Shown here in pieces: positions 42,315 through 50,098 of a stretch of 64,000 bases of DNA. Both the position numbers and the translations under genes were made by a program. This DNA is from Paraburkholderia sejongensis (lineage in GTDB: Bacteria > Pseudomonadota > Gammaproteobacteria > Burkholderiales > Burkholderiaceae), in contig NZ_JAJITD010000013.1 of the NCBI RefSeq assembly GCF_020880815.1, forward strand, positions 124,001 to 188,000, given 5' to 3'. The stretch's first letter is position 1, and each line of letters opens with the position of its first letter. The notes beneath the pieces were generated by a model. That model saw only the letters and a list, made by a program, of their open reading frames with translations. It was not told the origin of the DNA and did not search any database.

Positions 42315-43184
42315 ATGCCGTTCGATCTGACTTTCGCCGATCTCGCCGAGCGCGCGGTGCAGTACAACGCGCGGGCCTCGGTGAGCGACTTCGATGCCGA
42401 GATGGCGATCTATGCGTCGCTCGCCCGCGACTCGCGCGAGCGTTGCGCGGGCATTCTCGACCTGCGCTATGGGATGGGGCAGGCCGAGCGGATCGATATT
42501 TTTCCGGGCGTGGCGGCCGCGCGGCCCGCGCCGCTGTTCGTCTTTATTCACGGCGGCTACTGGCGCTCGCAACGCAAGGAAGACGCGTGCTCGATGGCGG
42601 CCGCATTCACCGCGGCGGGCGTCGCGGTCGCGATGATCGAATACACGCTGCTGCCGGAAGCGACGCTCGCCGAAGTGGTGCGTGAAGTGCGCAGCGCGAT
42701 TGCGTGGTTGTACCAGCACGGCGGCGCTTATGGGATCGATACGCAGCGGATCTACATATGCGGCAGTTCGGCCGGCGCTCATCTGGCCGGGATGCTGTAT
42801 GCGGACGACTGGCAGCGGCGCTTCAACGTGCCGCAGGACCTGATCAAGGGCGTGGTTGGGTTAAGTGGCCTCTACGATATTCGGCCTCTGTGCGAGATCG
42901 GCGTGAACGAATGGCTGCGGCTGTACCCGGATCAGGCCGCGTTGCTCAGTCCCGCTTTGTGTCTGCCGAATATGGCGCCGCCGCTGCTGTTGACGGTGGG
43001 CGGCTTGGAGACGACGGGGTTCAGGAACCAGACGCTGCAGTTTCATGAAGACGTCAGCCGGCGCGGCTTGCCGGTGACGCTGGTGCCGAATACGCACTCG
43101 AATCACTTCAATCTGGTCAATGAACTGGCCGAGCCGGAAAGTGCGCTTTTTCAGGCGGTGTTGCGGATGATCAGGGGTGCGTAA
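42315..43184 (+). CDS. Arylformamidase-like alpha/beta hydrolase
   Basis: A 289-residue alpha/beta hydrolase of the esterase/kynurenine-formamidase group. The oxyanion motif is HGGYWR (near 78-83), the nucleophile Ser lies in CGSSAGAH (near 153), and the late catalytic His is in NTHSNHFNL. The start at 42315 is the first giving family sequence. N-formylkynurenine or a related N-formyl aromatic amine is a sensible substrate next to a 3-hydroxyanthranilate operon. A general carboxylesterase cannot be excluded. It is 121 bp after livF, so it may have its own promoter. Confidence 0.82.
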   Translation: MPFDLTFADLAERAVQYNARASVSDFDAEMAIYASLARDSRERCAGILDLRYGMGQAERIDIFPGVAAARPAPLFVFIHGGYWRSQRKEDACSMAAAFTAAGVAVAMIEYTLLPEATLAEVVREVRSAIAWLYQHGGAYGIDTQRIYICGSSAGAHLAGMLYADDWQRRFNVPQDLIKGVVGLSGLYDIRPLCEIGVNEWLRLYPDQAALLSPALCLPNMAPPLLLTVGGLETTGFRNQTLQFHEDVSRRGLPVTLVPNTHSNHFNLVNELAEPESALFQAVLRMIRGA

Positions 43185-43207
43185 GGAGCGGGGCGGCCCC
43201 CGCTCCT
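43184..43207. terminator. Bidirectional hairpin between the hydrolase gene and metE
   Basis: AGGAGCGGGG at 43184-43193 pairs perfectly with CCCCGCTCCT at 43198-43207 around a CGGC loop. It lies between two convergent stop codons (43184 and 43215). No clear T-tract is present in either direction. Confidence 0.7.
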
Positions 43208-43214
43208 CGATAAC

Positions 43215-45521
43215 TTACTGCGCCTGAGCGCGCAGCGTCTTCGCGGCCGCAACCATGTTGCTGAGCGCCGGCAGCACTTCCGCCCACTGACGCGTCTTCA
43301 GACCGCAGTCCGGGTTCACCCACAAACGTTCCGCCGGAATCCGCTCGGCGGCTTTGCGCATCAGTTGCACGATGTGCTGCTCGGTCGGGATGTTAGGCGA
43401 GTGGATGTCATACACGCCCGGGCCGATTTCGTTCGGATAGTTGAAGTGGTCAAACGCGTCGAGCAGCTCCATATCCGAGCGCGAAGTCTCGATCGTGATC
43501 ACGTCGGCATCCATATCGGCGATCGACGCGATGATGTCGTTGAACTCCGAATAGCACATATGGGTGTGAATCTGCGTGGCATCGCCGACGCCGTTCGCGG
43601 CGATCCGGAACGACTCGACCGCCCAGCGCAGATAGTCGCCCCACTGCGCGCGACGCAGCGGCAGACCTTCGCGCAGCGCCGCTTCGTCGATCTGGATGAC
43701 GCGCACGCCGGCCTTTTCGAGGTCCAGCACCTCCGCGCGGATCGCCAGCGCCAGTTGATAGCACGACACCGAGCGCGGCTGGTCGTCGCGTACGAACGAC
43801 CAGTTCAGAATCGTCACCGGGCCGGTGAGCATGCCCTTCATCGGCTTGTCGGTAAGCGATTGCGCGTAGCCGATCCACTCGACCGTCATCGCGTTCGGGC
43901 GGCTGATGTCGCCGAACAGGATCGGCGGTTTTACGCAGCGCGAGCCGTATGACTGGACCCAGCCGAACTGGCTGAACGCATAGCCGTCGAGTTGCTCGCC
44001 AAAGTACTCGACCATGTCGTTGCGCTCCGCTTCGCCGTGCACGAGTACGTCGAGGCCGAGCTGTTCCTGCTCGCGCACGCTGCGCTCGATCTCGGCGCGC
44101 ATCGCGGCCTGGTAGCCGGTGTGCTCGAGTGCGCCGCTTTTGTACTGGCTGCGCGCGCGGCGGATTTCGGCGGTTTGCGGGAACGAGCCGATTGTCGTGG
44201 TCGGGAACGCGGGCAGCTTGAGCAGCGCGGCCTGTTTCTCCGCACGCGCTGCATAGCCGTTCTGACGCTTGCCGAGCTGCGCGTCGATGCGCGCGAGCGC
44301 GGCCTTGACCGCCGGGTTGTGCACGCGCGGCGACTGGCGGCGCGCGGCGATCGCGGCGGCGTTGGCGGCCAGCTCCGCCGCGACCGCGTCGCGTTGACCA
44401 TTCAGCGCGGCGGCGAGGATACGAAGCTCATCGAGTTTTTGCAGCGCGAATGCGAGCCACGAGCGAATTTCCGGATCGAGCCTGGCTTCGCTTGCGAGAT
44501 CGACGGGTACGTGCAGCAACGAGCACGATGGCGCGATCCACAGACGCTCGCCGAGTTGCTGCGCGAGCGGCGCGAGCCATTCGAGCGTCGCGTTCAGATC
44601 GGTCTTCCAGATATTGCGGCCGTTGATCGCGCCGACCGACAGCACGCTGTGCGCGGGCAGCTTTTGCACGGCGAGCGCGAGTTCGTCGCGGGCGTTGATC
44701 GCGTCGATGTGCAGACCGTCGACCGGCAAAGCGCACGCGAGGTCGAGATTCTCCTTCAGTTGACCGAAATAGGTGGTCAGCAGCAGCTTGACGCCGCGCT
44801 CTTCGAAGCCGGCGTACGCGGTTGTGAACGCGTCGCGCCACGCCGGTTCGAGTTCGGTTGCCAGCACCGGCTCGTCGATCTGCACCCACTCGACATCCAT
44901 CACCCTGAAGTAGTCGAGCAGCGCGCGGTACACCGGCATGATGCGCGGCAGCAGCGCGAGTTTGTCGGAGCCGTCCTTGGCCTTGCCGAGCCATAGGTAG
45001 CTGAGCGGGCCGAGGATGACCGGCTTCGCTTTTACCCGTTGTTCGCGGGCTTCGCGCAGCTGTTCGAGGAAGTTCGACGTATCGAGGTTGAACTGGGTGC
45101 CGGCGGTGAATTCGGGGACGATGTAGTGGTAGTTGGTATCGAACCACTTCGTCATTTCTCCGGCGGCGACCCCGCCGCAGCATCCGGCGTGCTGTTCCTC
45201 GCCCTGCGCCGAGCGGCCGCGCGCGACGCGGAAATAGTTGTCGAGCTTGTCGCCATGAAAGCCGCGCACGCGTTCCGGCAGATTGCCGAGCGTGAAGCTC
45301 ATGTCGAGCACCTGGTCGTAGAACGCGAAGTCGCCGACCGGCACGAGGTCGAGCCCCCGCTGATCGCTCCAGTGACGCGCGCGCAATTGCGCGCCGAGCT
45401 CCTTCAGTTCATCGCGCGACGACTCGCCTTTCCAGTAGCGTTCGAGGCCGAACTTCAGTTCGCGTTGAGCGCCGATGCGCGGGAAGCCGAGATTGTGTGT
45501 GGTAACCATGTGCGTTGCCAT
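43215..45521 (-). CDS. metE: Cobalamin-independent methionine synthase MetE
   Basis: A 768-residue MetE, which transfers the methyl group of methyltetrahydropteroyl-triglutamate to homocysteine. The N-terminal domain starts THNLGFPRIGAQRELK and the C-terminal barrel starts FPTTTIGSFPQTAEIRRAR. The zinc ligands are in THMCYSEF, the Glu of TIETSRSDMELL, and NPDCGLKTR. Start 45521 (MATHMVTT) or 45509 (MVTTHN) is uncertain, as neither has a strong SD. It is divergent from metR with a clear operator between them. The full length matches the family (about 755-770). Confidence 0.96.
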   Translation of the reverse strand: MATHMVTTHNLGFPRIGAQRELKFGLERYWKGESSRDELKELGAQLRARHWSDQRGLDLVPVGDFAFYDQVLDMSFTLGNLPERVRGFHGDKLDNYFRVARGRSAQGEEQHAGCCGGVAAGEMTKWFDTNYHYIVPEFTAGTQFNLDTSNFLEQLREAREQRVKAKPVILGPLSYLWLGKAKDGSDKLALLPRIMPVYRALLDYFRVMDVEWVQIDEPVLATELEPAWRDAFTTAYAGFEERGVKLLLTTYFGQLKENLDLACALPVDGLHIDAINARDELALAVQKLPAHSVLSVGAINGRNIWKTDLNATLEWLAPLAQQLGERLWIAPSCSLLHVPVDLASEARLDPEIRSWLAFALQKLDELRILAAALNGQRDAVAAELAANAAAIAARRQSPRVHNPAVKAALARIDAQLGKRQNGYAARAEKQAALLKLPAFPTTTIGSFPQTAEIRRARSQYKSGALEHTGYQAAMRAEIERSVREQEQLGLDVLVHGEAERNDMVEYFGEQLDGYAFSQFGWVQSYGSRCVKPPILFGDISRPNAMTVEWIGYAQSLTDKPMKGMLTGPVTILNWSFVRDDQPRSVSCYQLALAIRAEVLDLEKAGVRVIQIDEAALREGLPLRRAQWGDYLRWAVESFRIAANGVGDATQIHTHMCYSEFNDIIASIADMDADVITIETSRSDMELLDAFDHFNYPNEIGPGVYDIHSPNIPTEQHIVQLMRKAAERIPAERLWVNPDCGLKTRQWAEVLPALSNMVAAAKTLRAQAQ

Positions 45522-45580
45522 CCGGTAGAGAAATGCGTCAAAACTGACGAAGTGGCAGCGATGATAGAGCTATCGACCGA

Positions 45581-45603
45581 TGAAATAAAATGGCATTATT
45601 TCA
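45581..45603. promoter_or_regulatory. MetR-type operator between metE and metR
   Basis: TGAAATAA at 45581-45588 and TTATTTCA at 45596-45603 form a perfect 8-bp inverted repeat with a seven-base spacer. It contains the TGAA-N-TTCA core known for MetR and lies 60 bp from the metE start and 53 bp from the metR start. A second small dyad (GATAG/CTATC) is at 45563-45574. Confidence 0.8.
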
Positions 45604-45655
45604 TTCATCCATTAGTTTTATTCATCTACCATTTTTGCCATGCGAGTCCCGCGCC

Positions 45656-46567
45656 ATGCTTGAACGCATTCACCTCGTCATCGTTCGCGAAGTTGCTCGG
45701 CAGGGTTCGCTCACCGCGGCCGCCGGCACTCTCTTCCTGACGCAATCCGCGCTCAGTCATACGGTCAGGAAGATCGAACAGCAACTGGGTACGCCGATCT
45801 GGGATCGCGAGGGGAGAAGCTTGCGGCTCACGCAGGCGGGGCAGTATCTGCTGGCGCTGGCCGAGCGGTTGCTGCCGCAGTTCGAGCAGGCCGAGGAGCG
45901 CATGAAGCAATATGCGCAGGGCGAGCGCGGCACGTTGCGGATCGGGATGGAGTGCCATCCGTGTTATCAGTGGCTGTTGAAGGTGGTGTCGCCGTATCTC
46001 GCGCGCTGGCCCGATGTGGATGTCGACGTGAAGCAGCGCTTTCAGTTCGGCGGGATTGGCGCGTTGTTTGGTTATGACGTCGATGTGCTGGTGACGCCCG
46101 ATCCATTGAATCGTCCGGGGTTGCGGTTCGAGCCGGTGTTCGACTACGAGCAGGTGCTGGTGGTCGCGGACGGGCATCCGCTTGCGAAGGTCCGGTATGT
46201 GAAGCCGGAGCAGTTGGTGGGCGAGACGCTGATCACGTATCCGGTCGAGACGGATCGGCTCGATATCTACAACTATTTTCTGCGGCCTGCGGGCGTGGCG
46301 CCGCGGCGGCATAAGACGATCGAGACCACCGACATCATGTTGCAGATGGTCGCGAGTAATCGCGGGGTGGCGGCGCTGCCGCGCTGGCTGGCCGACGAGT
46401 ACTCGGAGCGGATGCCGGTCGCGAGTGTGAAGCTTGGGAAGGAGGGGATTGCGAAGCAGATCTTTCTGGGCACGCGCGAGGGGGATGCTTCAATCGATTA
46501 TCTGCGCTCGTTCGTGGAGTTCGCGCGGGGGGCGCAGTGGCAGGGGGGACGGTTCGTGCCGCATTAA
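45656..46567 (+). CDS. metR: MetR, LysR-family activator of methionine genes
   Basis: A 303-residue LysR regulator with the MetR N-terminus MLERIHLVIVREVARQGSLT and the HTH LFLTQSALSHTVRKIEQQLG. The effector domain has GTLRIGMECHPCYQWLLKVV, typical of MetR, which senses homocysteine. It is divergent from metE with the operator between. The start at 45656 is the first that gives the family N-terminus. Upstream in-frame starts overlap the operator. Confidence 0.95.
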   Translation: MLERIHLVIVREVARQGSLTAAAGTLFLTQSALSHTVRKIEQQLGTPIWDREGRSLRLTQAGQYLLALAERLLPQFEQAEERMKQYAQGERGTLRIGMECHPCYQWLLKVVSPYLARWPDVDVDVKQRFQFGGIGALFGYDVDVLVTPDPLNRPGLRFEPVFDYEQVLVVADGHPLAKVRYVKPEQLVGETLITYPVETDRLDIYNYFLRPAGVAPRRHKTIETTDIMLQMVASNRGVAALPRWLADEYSERMPVASVKLGKEGIAKQIFLGTREGDASIDYLRSFVEFARGAQWQGGRFVPH

Positions 46568-46576
46568 CGGGCCGGC

Positions 46577-46608
46577 CGCGGCGGCGCGTGAGCTTCAGCG
46601 CCGCCGCG
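46577..46608. terminator. Hairpin between convergent metR and the exported-protein gene
   Basis: CGCGGCGGCGC at 46577-46587 pairs perfectly over 11 bp with GCGCCGCCGCG at 46598-46608 around a ten-base loop. It sits 10 bases after the metR stop and eight bases from the stop of the opposite gene, so it likely serves both. Confidence 0.7.
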
Positions 46609-46615
46609 ACCAGGC

Positions 46616-47086
46616 TCAATGGCTGGACGGGAACGAGAAGACCGCGCGTCCGCTGCCGTTGCCATGGACGTTGACCGTCTCCTTCCTGGTCACGCTGCCG
46701 TAAGTCGCGGTGACCGTATAACGCCCGGGGGGCACCCGCGCGAGCAGGTATGGCCCCTTCGAAGTGGTATCGAGCACGGTCGTGCCGCCTTTGGCAATCC
46801 GCACCTGGACGTCGGCCACATAGCTCGAGCCGGGCCCGGTGAACTGCAGCGACAGCGGCCACTGCCTGCGTGCCTGCCGCAGCGCCGCCGACTCGTCGCG
46901 ACCCACGCCACCCGTCACGTACGATACGTCGCCCTGCTGCTGCGTGGGGGGCATGCCGGTCCTATGGATCTCGTTCGGGGCCGGTTGGGAGGCGGTCTGC
47001 GCAATCGCACCACTTGCCTGACCAAGTGCAAATGCCGCGACGAGCAGGGTCGACGCGAGCAGGGGGGCGTTGTGTTGCATTTTCAT
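46616..47086 (-). CDS. Exported carboxypeptidase-regulatory-like domain protein
   Basis: A 156-residue exported protein. The start at 47086 has a strong SD (AAAGGAGC). The signal peptide ends near residue 30 (FALGQASGAIAQ). The mature part ends in a transthyretin-like beta-sandwich: VADVQVRIAKGGTTVLDTTS, GPYLLARVPPGRYTVTATYG, then a final strand. Such proteins recur in Burkholderia with conserved YVTGGVGRDES and RQWPLSLQF segments. Their role is unknown. A periplasmic binding or scaffold role is plausible. Confidence 0.85.
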   Translation of the reverse strand: MKMQHNAPLLASTLLVAAFALGQASGAIAQTASQPAPNEIHRTGMPPTQQQGDVSYVTGGVGRDESAALRQARRQWPLSLQFTGPGSSYVADVQVRIAKGGTTVLDTTSKGPYLLARVPPGRYTVTATYGSVTRKETVNVHGNGSGRAVFSFPSSH

Positions 47087-47541
47087 CGTGACTGCTCCTT
47101 TCAGTGATGTCGGCCGCGCATCAAAAGCAACTGTCCGCGAGGCCGACGGCAAGTCTCAGGTGAAATACATCGTAAGAACAGATAACAGGCGCGGGCATTC
47201 GCGAATCAGCCGCGAATGCCCGCGCTACCGAATTACTGCTGGTACGACACACGGCGGTAGAGCCGGCCCGTCAGTCTCCGCCGCACTGTAGGGAAACATA
47301 GTACAAACGGCAAGTCAATTCCAACACTGGTTTGACCGGCTTGAGTGGGAATCCGGTCGCGATAGTGCGACGCAAAAGGCATAGGTGAGATTTCCGTGAC
47401 AGCGTCGGTTCTCGTAGTGGGAAGCGTTCTTATTGTCGGCGCGGTCCCTGGCGGCCCACGAACCGCCGTTGGACAGTCGCTGGCGAATCACTGACAATCT
47501 GGCGACTCTGCAACGAGGCCCTACGACAGCCGGAAGCGTAT
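47087..47541 (+). other. Intergenic region upstream of the EamA transporter gene
   Basis: About 455 bp, less GC-rich than its flanks. Short open frames occur on both strands (for example a minus-strand frame at 47315-47638), but none has an SD, family sequence or typical codon use. It must hold promoters for both divergent neighbours. There may be old mobile-element debris here, but I cannot assign it. Confidence 0.35.
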
Positions 47542-48441
47542 ATGCGCCCCAACCTTCTAGTCTCCGACCGCACCGCCCAATATCAAACGATCGCGCTAAT
47601 ACTGATATCGATGTTCTGTTTCGCTGTCGTCGATGCACTGGGCAAAGCAGTGGCGCTCAATTATCCAGCGAACGAAGTCACGTTTTTTCGGATGCTGTTC
47701 GGCATCGTGCCTGCCGTACTGGTCAGCGTTAGGGGCGGGCGGTTAACCGCCCGTGTCAGGAATATCGACTTGCGCGGACAGACAACGCGCGCGATCACGC
47801 TTCTCGGAGCTTCCGCTCTATTTTTTGCGGGCTTGCCGTATCTGCCGTTAAGTGAGGCCGTGGCGATTGTCTATTCGGAGGCGATCTTCGTCGTTGTCCT
47901 CGCCCCGATGCTCATCGGCGAGCGCCTGTTGGCACGCAATGCGGTCGCCGCGTGCGTAGGCTTTCTCGGAGTGCTTCTGGTCGTCCGGCCGCAAGGTAGC
48001 CTCGCGAATCTCATTGGTCCATCTTTGCTTCTGATGAGCGCATTGTGTGGCGCGCTTTCGATGATTCAGATCCGCAAGCTCAAGGTCGGCGACGACTCGA
48101 GCATCACTGTGCTTTTCTTCACGGTTTTCGGCACTGCGGTTACCGGTGTTTCTCTGGCGTTTGCGTGGAGGACGCCGACGCTTGACGACCTGCTCATCAT
48201 GGCACTCCTGGCTCTATTCGCCACAGCCGGCCAGCTGCTTTTTACAGTAGCAGTACGGCGCGAAGATGCTGCGAAGCTTGCTCCGTACACCTACACGAGC
48301 ATCATCTGGGCAACGCTGTTCGGATTCTTCGTATGGGGCGAAACGCCAGGCTTGATTTCAGTCCTGGGAATCATGGCGATCGTCGGGAGTTCGATCGCGG
48401 TGGCGATTCGCGAAGAGCCACCCGAAGGCCCGGCGCTCTAG
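47542..48441 (+). CDS. EamA/DMT-family permease
   Basis: A 299-residue, ten-helix transporter of the drug/metabolite superfamily with two EamA halves (residues about 18-145 and 155-288). The sequence includes YSEAIFVVVLAPMLIGERL at the end of half 1 and APYTYTSIIWATLFGFFVWGETPG at the end of half 2. Exporters of amino acids or metabolites and riboflavin importers are in this family, and the substrate is unknown. Codon use is slightly AT-richer than the neighbours, which is compatible with transfer. Confidence 0.9.
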   Translation: MRPNLLVSDRTAQYQTIALILISMFCFAVVDALGKAVALNYPANEVTFFRMLFGIVPAVLVSVRGGRLTARVRNIDLRGQTTRAITLLGASALFFAGLPYLPLSEAVAIVYSEAIFVVVLAPMLIGERLLARNAVAACVGFLGVLLVVRPQGSLANLIGPSLLLMSALCGALSMIQIRKLKVGDDSSITVLFFTVFGTAVTGVSLAFAWRTPTLDDLLIMALLALFATAGQLLFTVAVRREDAAKLAPYTYTSIIWATLFGFFVWGETPGLISVLGIMAIVGSSIAVAIREEPPEGPAL

Positions 48442-48568
48442 CCTGAAGCAAGCCGGGATGTAAGCCGTTTCCACCCTTTCGCGGACCGCCGTATGATGGG
48501 TGAATCCCCTGCGGACAGACGATGGCGGGTTGCAGACGGCCCATCGTCGCAGTGCAAGCGAGGCCGCT

Positions 48569-50071
48569 ATGAATGCGTCGATGCATCCCTACGAAAGCTG
48601 CGCAAGCGAAGGGAGTTACGACGTCGTGGTGGTCGGTGCTTCCGCCGGCGGCCTTGCCGCGTTGCTCAAACTCGCCGCGGGTCTCGGCCCGGACTTCGTG
48701 CTGCCCATCGTGGCCATGCTGCACCTGCCGCCCGGCGCCGCGCCCGAAAGCGTGCTGCAGCACCTGAAACTGCGCATCGAACGGCTTCACAACGGCAAAC
48801 TGATTGGCCCCGGCACTCTGTGGACGTGCCCGCCCCGGTCGTTCGTCGACCTGCTGCCGGACGGCACTGTCGTTGTCGCCGACAACCCGGAAGGCGCGAT
48901 GGGCAAGCCGATCGACCGACTCCTCGTGTCCGCCGCGCGCAGCTTCGGCCCGCGCGCGATCGCCGTTATTCTGAGCGGCATGGGCAACGACGGCAGCGCG
49001 GGCGCTAACGAGTTACGCGCGGCTGGCGGTCGCGTCCTCGCTCAGTCGCCCGACTCCTGCGAACGCGCCGACATGCCCGCGGCGGCGATCCGGATCGGCG
49101 CAACCGACCTCGTCGTGCCGCTGGCCGATCTCGGCGATGTGCTGGCGGAACTCGCGCAGGGCGCGCCGCACGCCCGCACCCGGGCCGAACTTCGTGCGAT
49201 CGTCGCGGCCTTCGGCGAACAGGGCGACGTTGCGCTCGCCGCTCGCGAGCGTGATTGGCATGCGACGCCGCTGGGGCCCGCACTGGGGTGGCCGGAGCCG
49301 TTCCGGGCCCTCGTGCGCGAAGGGGTCGATTCGCCGCATGCCGTTGCGCTCTGGTGGGGTCGTCAGCAGGTCGAGGTTTACAACGAGGCGTGGAACACCT
49401 TTCTCGGTGCGCGCCATCCGGCTGCGCTCGGCCGGGAGGCCAGACTGAACTGGGACAGCGAATGGGAGCGAATCGACCCGTTGGTCGAGCAGGTGCTGAA
49501 CCAGGGGCGGCCCGCGGGCAAGCTTGATCTGGCGATGCTGGTGCGGCGCGGCGGCGCCACTGAGGAGGTTTTTGCCAACCTGTCGCTCGCCCCGCTGCGT
49601 GACGCCGCCGGGCGTGTGGCGGGGATACGGTGCATGCTCTGGGAGACTACGTTCGACGTAATCGCGCAGCGCCGCATGCGCCTGCTGCACGAGCTCGCGG
49701 TACGCCAGGCGGAAGCTGCGACGCGCCACGAAGCCTGCCTCGCCGCGGTCAGCGCGTTGGAAACCGACCGGGCTAATGTTCCGTTCGGCCTCATCTATCT
49801 GCTCGATCCGCGCGGTCTGCAGGCAACGCTCGCGGCTTCCGCGAACCTGGTTGCGGGGTCGGTCGCGGCACCGCACCTCATCCACGTTGCGTCCACCCAT
49901 GCTGCCGGCTGGCCGTTGGCGCGGGTTGTCGGCGAACCCGGAGCGGCTTCGGCCGTCCCGACGCTGGTCGACCTGACCGACGGCCGCCTGTCGGAGCTGG
50001 CCGAAGCGCTCACCGACGAGTCCGGCTGCCCGCGGGCGTCGCAGGTCATGCTGGCGCCTCTGCGCGCGTAG
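48569..50071 (+). pseudogene. N-terminal part of a CheB-PAS-GAF hybrid kinase, ended by an in-frame amber codon
   Basis: The 500-residue product begins with a CheB methylesterase-like domain: nucleophile Ser25 in VGASAGG, His52 in AMLHLPPG and Asp141 in SGMGNDGSAG. A PAS-like sensor region with WGRQQVEVYNEAWNTFLGARHP and a GAF domain follow. The GAF domain is cut inside at LAPLRA by a TAG at 50069-50071. The next codons in the same frame (PTDPSHGILVLGHARH) continue the GAF fold straight into the kinase at 50099. One substitution therefore separates this from a single protein. The start at 48569 has a modest SD (GAGG). CheB-fused sensor kinases are usually chemotaxis-like or sporadic two-component proteins. 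Confidence 0.75.
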
Positions 50072-50098
50072 CCGACCGACCCATCGCACGGCATTCTG

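Noticed and set aside
45522..45655. Cobalamin riboswitch ahead of metE
   Set aside because: Only 134 bp separate metE and metR, with no B12-box-like sequence. The MetR operator explains the control.
47315..47638. 107-codon minus-strand frame upstream of the EamA gene
   Set aside because: No SD, no family sequence, and it overlaps the start of the EamA gene.
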